Part shown: positions 24,164 through 41,043 of the stretch, piece after piece
How the letters are laid out: the number at the start of each line of letters is the position of its first letter
Position numbering within the stretch: position 1 is the stretch's first letter
Assembly (NCBI GenBank): GCA_020543525.1
Contig: JAHYIO010000033.1
Coordinates: 868,001-932,000, forward strand
Source of the DNA: Coriolopsis trogii
Lineage: Eukaryota; Basidiomycota; Agaricomycetes; Polyporales; Polyporaceae
Direction: 5' to 3'
DNA: 64,000 nt
Program-made: the position numbers and the translations under genes
The notes under the pieces: model-generated
The model's database searches: none
Seen by the model: the letters and a program-made list of their open reading frames with translations, nothing else
Told to the model about the DNA's origin: nothing

Positions 24164-25684
24164 AGCGTACGGGGAGGCGCGGGGTGATCGTGAGGGAGTG
24201 AAAGGGTTGCGGGGATGCGCGAAATTCATGGCGGAGGTGATGATAATATGTGGATCTCACGGAGGGGGCATGAGAAGGTCGACGGAGAACTGGAGAACTT
24301 CGATGAGCGTTACGGGCGCGCGCGCGGACGGTGGGTCGTGGATAGATTCGGAAATCCGGCCTGCTGGCAATATGGAGGGAAGATTATTTGCAGGCGAGTG
24401 AATTCACAGGCGAGTGGGACTTGCCCGCTTGATTGCTCGGATGGGCAGATGGTGTCAGAAAGGCAGAAATCGTCCGGGCGTGGGGGTCGCGCTGCCTGCT
24501 AGCTGGTACTTGTTCGCTCAGGGCGGGGGTAACCCAGGGAATCGCACAAGCGAATGGGTCCTTATCATCATCTATTTAGCATAAGCAACAAGATCAGCAA
24601 GTGTGTTCTCACGGGACATATGTTCATGACACAGGCTCACCGTCATCTTCGGCGAGTCCGTCTTGTTTGTGAGGCCTTGTGCCCGGCAAAGAGGACAGGG
24701 GCGCCCAGGCACAATATCTCGGAAGTAAAACACGCGTGCACGTTCTCAACCACCTTCGCCGGTCGGTGAAGACGAGCTTTGACAGCAAACAGAGCACAGA
24801 GGATGTGCATACGGCATGGTCGTCGCAGACGAGAGCTCGCGGAGTTGGGAAAGGGCAACTCGACCCCCCATGCGCATGCAAGCGCGGGCGGCGAACGTGA
24901 TGGGCTCCGACGCCTTGCCACTAGAAGCGATGGATGCACGGCGTTCTGGCTAGATGATTGAGTAAGTCCCGTCAATGCACAATTTTATAGTTTGCAACTA
25001 GCCCTCTACCTGGCAAGAGACTGCCCTATCCCGGACCACACCGCTAGCGCACCCCGAGGTACTCGTGATGGAAAACCTGGTGGGCGATGGCTTAGCCGGC
25101 AGGGATAGGAAGAACATCAGAGGCCGGCCTTCATTGGGTCTAGACGGCCTCTCACCAATCAGGGCCAACCCAAGTACGGCTCTTGCGGTCATCAACTCTG
25201 GTACTCAATCCCCCTTCTCTGCAAATGCTCATTGCACCCGCGAACCTCGCCAACCAATCGGCCAGCGTCTTCCGACACTCCACCGATCTCAAGGCCGCAA
25301 AATAGCATTGCGTCCAGATATATCACTACGTAGCATATGACGCTCAAGCACGCCAGAGCAGAAGCTCCCCCGAAGGCAGAGGGTAAGTATGTACATCGCT
25401 GCAGGCAAGTGGTGAACCCAAACTCGGTATAGTTGACTGGTGGGAATATCCGACAATCGCGTAAGGTACATGAAAACACAAGCATGAGAGCAAAGACTGG
25501 GCTTGGAGATATAGGTTGAGGAACGCAAGGAGGCCAAGTATGTGTGTATTACACCGACCATGTGCCAGGACCTGGTCAGCCTGTATGAAGCAAATGAAGC
25601 ATAGAAGAAAGGAATCCACCCGGAGGCAAAAAGAGCACTTGTGAGAGCAGCGCGGAAAGACGTAACGGATCTACCCCCGGGGGG
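24164..25684. other. Spacer between array copies 4 and 5
   Basis: About 1.5 kb without a recognisable gene or repeat. Scattered short ORFs on both strands have no motifs. Confidence 0.45.
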
Positions 25685-28204
25685 CTAATCATGACGCACA
25701 GTCACGCTCGAAAATTTGAGATCCATCATGCTCGGCTGCTCCCGCGCAGTCTGGCTGAAGCGTCCCCAGTTCACCCACCACTCTTCCGCAGCGTCCCCGG
25801 CGTCGTACAAGAAGATCTCCGCAATCTCCTCGAACTGGGCCTTCAACGTCCCCTCGTCCCACTCCTCAATCTCGTGCCGTATGTCCTCGTCGCGCGCGTC
25901 CGCGTCGGGTCCGTCCGGCATCGCGACCATCTGCGCGTTCCCGATGTCGGCTAGCTTGACGAGGTCGCACCGCCGCTGGCGGAGCTCTTGGTACGCACTC
26001 AGGAACGAAGGCACCTGCTTCATCGTCCGCAAGTGCGAAAAGAGCGACCCGAACACGACGGCGTCCTCGACAGCCATGCTTGCCCCGTGGGAGCCACCCG
26101 GCTGCAGACATGAGGACCCCGGTCCTATGGTCAGCACGCCCGGTCGCCTGCTTATGCAGCTGGAAGTGAGGTTGATAGACACTCACGAAGGAGGGATGCG
26201 CGGCGTCGCCTAGGAGCACGATGCGCCCGGTAGAATCGACCCACTCGTGGATACCATTCTTGCGAGACATGAATCGCGTACGGATGACATATGGCACCAT
26301 TTTGATAAGGCGCTGGACTCTGTCCCCGTTCGCGAGGTAAGTCATGTAGATTCGCGGCTGAAAGCGCTGAGGCTCACTTTGGCCCATGATGTTCCACATT
26401 GAGCTTTGTGGTCGGGAACAGCTCGTTCCAGCTCTCCTCGCCGCTCTGCTCGAGACCGTCGAGATTGTGCCAAGAGTAGAGATGGAAGAAAAATTCCTTC
26501 TTGGCGCGCTGGATGCAACTAGTGAGGCTTCTGCGACTCCGAGCTATACTCTTAGGATTGCACGTACCACAGGGTGACCTATGAAACGGAGATGAATTCG
26601 AACGCCAAGATGACGTACGAGGATGAGAGTACTCACCACACACGCTCCTATGCTCCCCCATGAAGATAGGCCACTGGGGTCGACTGAATGAACGAATACG
26701 CAATGAAAGAGGTGGGAATCAACCGACCTCCTCTGCGAGTGCATATGGACGAAGTTCCGGATCTTTGAGCATGTCCTCCGCCTTGACTACTCCGGTATAC
26801 AGCGTCATGCCACCAGGTTTGGCGCAGTCGGGCTCGCCCAGTACAATATCCCGAACGACACTCTTGTACCCGTCAGCACCAATGAGGATGTCCGCAGTCA
26901 ATACTTCGCCACTGGCGAGTCTGAGGACTGGCTTCGGCATACGCTTCGTTCCCTGCCGGATCGAAGTAACCTCAGTGTTGAGACGAACTTTGGCGCCGGC
27001 CCCCGTAGCAAGCTTATAGAGTAGCCGAACAAGATCATTGTGCTGAGCGACAGGATCGGTAAGTTGCATATTCGCGGGAGAAGGGGATGACTCACATGCA
27101 TGAGCAGGAATTCACCACCTGTCTCGGCCATGACCGCCGGCTTCCAGTGGAAATAACCGACGAATTCCCCAGTCCGGACTGGAAATGATGGCGAAGTTAG
27201 CCAAACAAGATCCTTGGGAGATGCACCGGAAGGACGAAAGAACCGTGTTCCTGTGGTTACAGAGGTATGGTAGCACCGATGCCGGACGCGCATGCGCCTC
27301 CCAGGTCCGAAGTAGATGCGCATAAATTGAGCCATTCTTGGAAGCCCGAGAGGAGCGTGGTGGACTCCACGCGCTCTCGGGCCCGAGGATGTCCGAGAAA
27401 TGTTGAGATGCGCCGTACGAGCAGATGAACCACAACGATGGTGGCTGACAGCCTCCTGGACCGAGCCCCCCAATAACAACATAACAGAGAGGACATGCAT
27501 GCCCATGGGTACCGAGTCACTTTCTCATCGGACAGCGGCATACGTAGCTGCAGGGCCGGAATGCGTCGAGAAAAGCATGAGGAGTCCCAATAAGAGCCGA
27601 AAGGAAGAAACTCGCTGCCCGTGACGATCGGGTGCCGATGCCTGCGATCGCGACAGTCAGACTGACGTGCAGCTGGCGTGGGCAATCAGCTGCGCAAGGC
27701 CAAATAAGGTTTGCGCATGTCACGGTCTTCCGCGAGCGAGGATGTCGCACGCAATACGGAGGTCCCAGTGCATTACATACAGAACGAGTTAGAAGAAACT
27801 CACGATGATGGAACGGGGTACCGATACACCGTGTTGAGATCTTCATGAGCTCTTCCTCACCAACCCATTGTTTGAGAATTTTGCTTAGGTTTGGAGGGAC
27901 GCGCTGGCCACCACCGGGGACATTGTAATCGTGTTTCTCGAGGACCGTCACCCGATGTCCGGCTCTACACAGCACGTACGCGACAGCGAGACCGCCGATG
28001 CCTGAATAGGAAAACGATTTAGTCTATGATTTTGACCTGTGCCGGGGGAACAGAGAGGATAGCGTCTGAAGGCCACTCTATCAAGCGCACGAGGGACGAC
28101 TCTCAGGCAGATAGTCCCTCGAGGCTGACGGATGGTGAAGACTGACCTCCGCCGATCACCAGGAAGTTAAGAGTGAGTGTAGCCTTGCGTCGGACGGTAG
28201 GCAT
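25685..28204 (-). CDS. FAD-dependent monooxygenase, array copy 5
   Basis: Start MPTVRRKATLTLNFLVIGG at 28204, stop at 25685. Motifs: GGGIGGLAVAYVL, RVTVLEKHDYN, PGGGQRVPPN, ADILIGADG and GRIVLLGDAAHPS. The C-terminal block is YDAGDAAEEWWVNWGRF with tail SSVTVRHD, nearly the same as copy 1. Intron 1 is about 145 nt and intron 2 is 625 nt (27179-27803), the longest in the array. The 11-nt microexon is at 26568-26578 (GHPV). It has the fewest departures from the five-copy consensus. Being at the upstream end of the array, it may be closest to the founder, but that is inference. Confidence 0.86.
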
Positions 28205-29211
28205 TGTCAGAGTATAAGCAGCAGGGAGAGAAGGGAGACGGCGACCACGACGGCGGGGAATGCAGGGTTTTGTAGTCTTACCAGAATGCCACGCTAAAGA
28301 AGGCCAGCTAGGCGTCAAGTCCGTGGAAGACAGGTAGCCTCATGAAAACCTTCTAATTCCATGGTTCCAACCGACACGAGCGGCGAGAAGGGATGGGCCT
28401 CATATACGGAAATTGAATTCACCTCGTGGACGTCGATTCCCGGGCTCCGATTTTCGTGAAGCTTAAGCACGGTGCACCATGCATGGACGCGCCGGTTGCA
28501 AGGTCCAACATCGGGCACCGATTGACAGGTTTTGTCCTAGGGATCCGGTTGAGACGGCGATGTGCATGGAAAAAGACACGGTGCTGCCGACCCGACAGTC
28601 CCCGTCTCGAATTAGGATGACTACCAAGCTATTGCCGACCTCGAGGTTTGCTTAGATGTCCATTCAGACTAAATGGTGCTCACTTACTGTTCCCTATCCG
28701 CGGTTTGAACTTGCGATGTACCTCGGGAATGTGATTGCCAGCGTACGTATACTTTCTTGGGACGATGGCGGTAGTATGATTGGGCGAACCAAAGAGCTTG
28801 GTTCACATAAACACCACAATTGGCATAGCTGACAGAATCAGTCAGGCTGAACATTGGTTCTGCATGATGAAGATTCATGACGAAAGGGAGACTCACCGTG
28901 GTGGTCGCGTCTGAGATGGACCTTCGAAGTACGTGATGCCGGAGATCTCTCGGAGAGAGCCGGAGGTCCCCGATAACTGTAATAATGCCGATCCGGAGTA
29001 AGATTACTCGCTAGCTTACCGTTTACCCTCCGGCCGCGCATTGCCGGCCGGGGTCGGGGCAGGGCCGACAGGCTGACCTGACAGTGACAGCCGCCCGGGG
29101 ATGGATGTTGGGGGTGCGTTTGGTGCACGCTCTTTTGTGGTGAGCTCGACGGGTTGGCCGTTGTCTAACAGGCTTCTCATCCGCAATCTCTGCTTCATAC
29201 CACTGTGCACC
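28205..29211. other. Intergenic region right of the monooxygenase array
   Basis: About 1 kb between the divergent start of copy 5 and the next plus-strand gene. It should hold both promoters. I recognise no gene or repeat. Confidence 0.45.
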
Positions 29212-30878
29212 ATGGTCTTCTCTTTCAACTTCTCTGTCCCCGGGATCTCGAATCCGTTCACAGCTGCAGCAACAGCGGCTGCGAACTCCGACCCGGCGCC
29301 TCCCCCCAAGCTTCAGTTCGACACTGACAGTGACACCACCGTCCAGCCCTCCGCTGTTCCGCGCCGCCGAGCCCCCTCTCCCGCACTCCTCTCTCCTATC
29401 TCGAGAAAAAGGGGATGGGTTCCCTCGAGCTCTGAGATCAGTCGGCCTGCGCCCATACACACCTCCACTAGCGGCTACCTCGACACTCCGGCAAAATACA
29501 GGGATATGGTATACGAGACTGCAGATCAAGATGAGATAGAGGAGCTGGTAGCAGGTGAGCAAGATTTCCTCTTCACTGGCCTTCCGCATCCCTCCCACTC
29601 GCGAAACATCACGCATACATCTACTCTTACCGGACGTTGAACAATCTGGCAAAGGATCCCAGTCACCTTCTCGCCCTATGCTGTGCAGCGCTCTTCACGG
29701 GGCAGAGGGCCATTGTTGCACTCCACCGGCAGCACACTCGAGGCCAGGCTAACAGGCCCGAGTCTCCTGGCTATACACACTGCCTTACCTGCCTGGGCGT
29801 GATGATGAATGTAGATGCGTGCATACAGCGCGTGTTTGCCATCTGCACCTTGCCATGTTTCCTACACGTGCATATCGCCCCTGCGCATGTCTTAAAGAGC
29901 CTCCGACCACTATCGCTTTCTCAGCATGCCCTCTCAACTCAACTTTTATGTTTCCATAGACCTTCCTCCCCCCAAGCGTCGTAGAACGCTTGCTGGCTCT
30001 CTTATCTCAACTGCGTTGAGTGCCGCTCTCATTGGGACTGCCGTCGGCCTTACTGTGTATCGCCTGTGCGTATTCCCTACTGCAGCGACGAGCCGGTATT
30101 GACAATAGTCAAAGATGGAGGGATCGTGGCAAGAACCCCGACCCCCTGCCTCCTCCTCCTTATGAGCAAGGAGAGTGGGTACCACAGGAGGTCAGTATAT
30201 GCTGTACATGTGCGCAAATATGGCTCTGATATCCGAGTGCAGTCGTCAACCTCTGCTCCATCGACAAGCGACTTGAAATCCGCACCTACTCCTCGCTCGC
30301 GAAAGTCCCGCACCGTCGCCAGCCGACGTACTGTTCCGCGTCACCGGAAGACGCCTTCACGCCCCGGAGGGTCCCTGTCCCACTATTATGGACAGACATC
30401 CTCGTCGTACACCTCCCGCTCCCCCATTCCGGCCCAGTTCAATTTCGCCAGCGGCTCGCGGTCAAGCCCCAAGCTGGCCGAAGACGCGGATGTGGACGAT
30501 CAAATGGACTGGATGGGAGACCGCCTTGCGCAGCTCATCGCGGAAGGACAGAAGGCTCTCGGCAAGGAAGTGGTCGTCATGAGCGAGGACCAGGCCGACG
30601 AGGTCGATGATGGTTCTGGCGCATGGGTGGAGGAAGAAGACGAACGTGCCCCTGGTTCAAGTCACCGTTCGGGCTTCGGTCTTCCCCCGTACTCGCCTCA
30701 CACCCCGCAGCTCGGCGGGTCACCCAAGAAGGCCCGTTTCGCCCGCGGCGCGTCTGTGGACTCCGAGACACGGTCGATCGCGAGCTTGCGTGAGGACGAG
30801 AACACATGGGACAGCCCGGAAATGCGGGAGAGTATGGAGCGCGCGCGGATGCTTTACAGGCAGAAGCGCGGGCTTTGA
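29212..30878 (+). CDS. Hypothetical protein with one membrane helix and a disordered acidic tail
   Basis: Not recognised as a known family. Start MVFSFNFSVPGISNPF at 29212. Exon 1 ends near 29553 after DEIEELVA; exon 2 (about 29959-30064) encodes DLPPPKRRRTLAGS and then a hydrophobic helix (LISTALSAALIGTAVGLTVY). Exon 3 encodes RWRDRGKNPDPLPPPPYEQGE, and the last exon (from about 30242) encodes a Ser/Arg-rich then acidic region ending RMLYRQKRGL. A basic KRRR precedes the helix, so a single-pass membrane protein is likely. The intron at 29554-29958 is long (about 405 nt) and could hide another small exon. The tail has SP and RSSP motifs typical of phosphorylated disordered regions. Likely a fungus-specific gene. 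Confidence 0.7.
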
Positions 30879-31594
30879 GACTCTGTTCCTCTATGCCTCT
30901 TCCACCGCCTCTTTTCCGCTCCAGTCGATGGTCTCAGGTTGACATATGTGCGTTTCTTCGGGTTCATGACTACGTCTCCTTCTCGCGTATGCTTTGCCCT
31001 TGTCTTCATGCATTCCCGTCACGAATAGATACGACCCCTCCCACGTCCCACGTTAGCAAGCACGCCGGCATCGTCATATATTACTTATCCTATTCGCGCT
31101 TGAACGCATTACCACCACCTGCACTTCGAACCCTTGCCATCCATTGCATTCTTTCACCGTTTCTCGTTGTAGGATTAGGTCACTCGCTGTCTTATCTATG
31201 TAGCACCAAGCTCCAGACTTTCAATTGTACTTGTGATCGCTCTGAACACGGTGCGAGTGTACACAACAACATGCAAGCAAACCAAGTATAGCTGGTATTC
31301 AGTAGCGCCCAAGGTGCGCTGAACAGTCGCGCGCACAAGCCTGGTGTATCCACAGCCTCATACGAGGCGACCGCCACCACATCTCAGTATCACTATCTCC
31401 TAGCTTATCGTCTTATACTGGACCTCGTTGTCGACGCTTGCGCTCTGCATTGCTCCTGGCAACGATCTTGGGCGAGTCAGGGAATAGTACTAGGCGTAGC
31501 TGCAGATCTGACGCCATACGACCATCTACAGCTCCAAGGCTCACTTGTTCTTAGTCACTGCTCACGGAGACTCTGAGACGGCAGTGCTGGCACG
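30879..31594. other. Intergenic region
   Basis: About 715 bp between two same-strand genes, T- and C-rich on the plus strand in its first half. No supported gene or RNA seen. Confidence 0.45.
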
Positions 31595-37531
<5,937 letters not shown>

Positions 37532-38148
37532 TTGTATGGATAGGTTGTGTGAGGACCAGTGCAGGATATGAGGTTGGGGAACTATGGCAAAAGAGAGGCA
37601 GAGGATTAATCTCGAAAGTGTTATGTGCGTCTATAGGGCTGATAAGATAAGATTCGCCCGTTTGTCGTCATCGTCGGGATTTGCCTGACTAGGCCATCGC
37701 CCGTCGCTCTAGATCAGGAGCGCCTTCATGGAAACGCCAGCCATGGAGCTGATCAATACCATTAGTTTGGTCGACGACGGTGTATACGAAGGTATACGAC
37801 CAGTAGGGCCAAGGCACGCATCAACCCTCAATATTGACACTGATATGCCACGCGAGATGTGAGTTGTGTATGTACCATACGCGCATCCCTGAAACTTCAA
37901 TAAAGGCCCAACCTCGAGGCTCGGATGTCGATCGCGATTTAACCACGGTGAGGGTTCCCCGGGGAATCTCCGGTGAGGACACCTATAAGTCTAATTTCAT
38001 CGCGGGTGTGGTATACTCCTACGATCAGCCAACCGACCTCATCGCTCGTGAGGCAGAGCACGAAACGGTACCGGAGAGCGAGCAAACTGACGACGCGTTC
38101 TATAGTAGCAACAGACAACATCTAGAAGTACATACACGTGAGAGTTCT
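37532..38148. other. Intergenic region between the WDR5-like gene and the P450
   Basis: About 620 bp: promoter side of the WDR5-like gene and 3' flank of the P450. No supported gene. Confidence 0.45.
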
Positions 38149-39717
38149 TTATAGAGGAGTGAAAATCATGTCTGTCTCGGCAGGCCGGAGACGGACAAAG
38201 TCGAGGTCGACCTTCTCCGGCAGGCTCAACGCGAACGCAGAGAATCCGTTCTTCAGGTAGTCGGCATGAATCGAATCCGCAGGGAGCGTCCACCGGTACT
38301 CGCGCAGGAGCATGCTGATGAGCACCCGCTGCTCGTACAGCGAGAAGTTCTTCGCCGGGCACCGGCGCGGACCCATCCCGAACGAAACCCAGTTCGTCGT
38401 GTCGCACTTGGCCTCGTCGAGCCACCGCTCAGGGGAGAACGCCTCGGGCTGGGGCCAGACTGATTCGTTGTGGTGCGCGGCACACATGTGGAATGCCATC
38501 GGGGTGTTGGCGGGTACCATGTACCCTCCCACCTCCAGCGGGACGTCGGCGATGCGCGGGACGGTAACGTTCGTGGGCGTGTTGTAGCGCATGGCCTCGC
38601 GGATAACGGCGTTGAGATACGGCGTCCGAGAGTAATGCTCCGTGCGTGGCTCCTCGTCGCCTAGCACCGACAGTACCTCTTCGCGTACGTGCTCCTGGAT
38701 TTCGGGGTACCGTCCTAAGAAGTAGACGGTCGACGAGAGCGCGCCTGCCGTTGTATCCTATGGGCGTGCGTTAGTACTGGCAATACATGCTCATAAGGCG
38801 TAGCTCTAACGTACATGTCCGCCAATGAACGTCACGATGGAATTGTCGCGAAATTCCGCCTCTGTCATCTCTGGTTCCTGGAACATGTACGTAAGGACAT
38901 CATTGCCGGGATGGTTGCGCTTCTCCTGCACTAGGCCACAGAAGTCCTCCACAAAGCTGTCAACCATCCTGCGCACGCCGTAACGTGGGATCCAGCGCTC
39001 GAGGGCAGGGAGCACCACGTAGGCCGGGCTCGCGATGGCGGACATGACCTCGTGGTAACGTTGCACAAACGAACCCTCGGGCTTCGTCAAGGCCTGGAAG
39101 TCATAGCCGATGACCGTCTCCCCGACAGCGTCAAGGGTGTAACGGTGCGTGAAGTCGCTCCAAGTCACCCTGCCACCGTCCCCGATGAGCGATATCGTCG
39201 TACGAGCGAGGGTAGTGAAGACGTGTATGGGTGTCGTCTGCCGGAGCGCGTCTCGCATAATCCTTGACTGCCGTTTCCACATCTCGCCGTCTGACATGAA
39301 GACGTTGTTGCGACCGATGAGCCTCCAAAGGAGCATGTCTGAGGCCTGGGGTTGTTTCCGCACCGAGGGGTTCTCGAGCATCTGCTTGCCAATCTGATGG
39401 GAAAACAAACAGGGCTCAGTTCAACGTCTGACTAGTACGTGCTCGTATTGACATGCCTTCGGGTCGAGAACTTGCACCATCCAGTCTCCTAGACAGAAAA
39501 CGAGCACGACGTTTGTCTGCATCTGCTTCGCGAACGGGAGTATGAGCCGCTTGACGCGCTGTTCCTCAACCTCTCCAGAGAGGTAGCTCCGGAGTAGTGG
39601 CCATAGGGGGACCGTCGGAATATGGCGAAGGTGAGAGGGGACGCTCAGCAGGCGGTATGTAGCAAAGAACAACGCGGCGAGCGAAAGGAGCACGATGTCA
39701 AAGACGGAGAGGGCCAT
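38149..39717 (-). CDS. Cytochrome P450 monooxygenase
   Basis: Membrane-bound haem-thiolate monooxygenase, substrate unknown. Start MALSVFDIVLLSLAALFFATY at 39717 gives an N-terminal membrane anchor. The I-helix oxygen-binding motif is FIGGH followed, across an intron, by DTTAG. The K-helix ExxR is EAMR. The haem-binding loop is FGMGPRRCPAKNF; the usual Gly two residues after Cys is Ala. Exons are about 39457-39717, 38815-39385 and 38149-38759. Total length is about 480 aa, slightly short for a fungal P450. Intron 1 joins in frame only if it uses a GC donor (AAG|gcatgt at 39456). It has a W...R C-helix segment (EMWKRQSRIMRDAL). No other pathway genes are clearly clustered with it. Confidence 0.88.
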
Positions 39718-41043
39718 GGCGGAACCAGGTCGGTAGGGGAAAGATGCAAAGTGCTCGGCTTGCTCACTAATATACGCATGTCGGGCTCACTCTATCCGTA
39801 TGCTTGGAATTCGATGGGCGATATGGGGTGTTCTCTGGGCCATCAGATCCGTCCGAGGGAAGGAACGTGGCGAGCTAGTCGAGAGGATGGACAAGCTCGC
39901 GTTCAAACGTTCATGAGCGAGCGCTGAAGCCGTCGGGTACAAAGACGGTATCGCCGGATCACTTGACAGCTGGATCTCCACTTGTCCGCCGCGGTCTGCC
40001 AATTGACCGACACGTTGCGCGATGGTGGGCCGAGATCTCGAGACGGCCTTCTTGGATGCTCTGATGCGTGGCTGGAAAGGGTTACATGTCGTCACCCGTA
40101 CGGCTCTGCAAAGCACACTAGTGTCACTGTCAGCACAAGTCTTGTTCGCCCAGAGTCATATGCATACCCTGCCATGGATCTGTTCCCAAGCTCGATACGC
40201 GACGGACTGGGACTGAGACAATCATCAGTGATGAGCTGCAAAGGCGATGTCTTGAGTAGTTCACGGTCATCATACTCACCTTCGATGTGACTCTGTGCAG
40301 TCTCGATGCTCCGCTGGCTGGACCGTGACGCTGGGGCACATGGTGGCGAAAGGCAAGAGGACATGGTCCCAGTCCCAGCCTCCCGAAATGCATGCAGGCG
40401 AGCACGGTAACGTCATTCGATCATTAGCGCCCTCCGGCGTCCTGCCTCCCGGATCCTAACGGCCTGCCACTGCCAATGTCGACTCTACGGCTACTCTAAC
40501 CATCTCTGTTCTCTCAGGCTACTGTAGCATATACACGCCAGCTTCGACTGATCCACCAATGGCTTTGGCTTTGATGCTGGAAAGCCTGATTCTACCCTCT
40601 GGTGCCTGGTCACCCACTTTCAGCTCCGCGCAAGTACTGAGCTTATATATGGCCCTGGGCCCTCCGAGGGATCGAGCTCGTAATATAGACCCTCGTAATG
40701 CGGCGTCCAGCCTGACCCTCGAATAGGTGTGCATATGCTTACATGCAACTGCTCATGCGCACGGTACCCATATACCGATCGGAGCCACAGACTTCGCATC
40801 GAGCTGACGCATCGTCATCAGTACATGGCACACGGATCGTCGTTTCTCACGAATGAGAGAATAGAAAATCTCTTGAATCTTGCAGAAACTGAAAGAAGTG
40901 TGGGCATACACCAATCGCCAGCGGATCACAGCAGCGTGCATATAATAACTCACGCCTTGCCAGTCCTGGTTCTCAGTAACCCTCATCGATCGCCCCATCC
41001 CCGTCCTAGTAAAACTACTCAGAACACACCTCGGACCACTAAC
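39718..41043. other. Intergenic region between divergent P450 and aldo-keto reductase genes
   Basis: About 1.3 kb. It must contain both promoters. I found no motif-bearing ORF, tRNA or transposon end; a run of short ORFs on both strands at 39980-40730 is unsupported. Confidence 0.45.

Noticed and set aside
31110..31150. TTCGAA-type T-loop sequence suggesting a tRNA
   Set aside because: No matching acceptor stem, D-arm or anticodon arm can be drawn around it on either strand. No other tRNA-like stretch was found in the intergenic regions.
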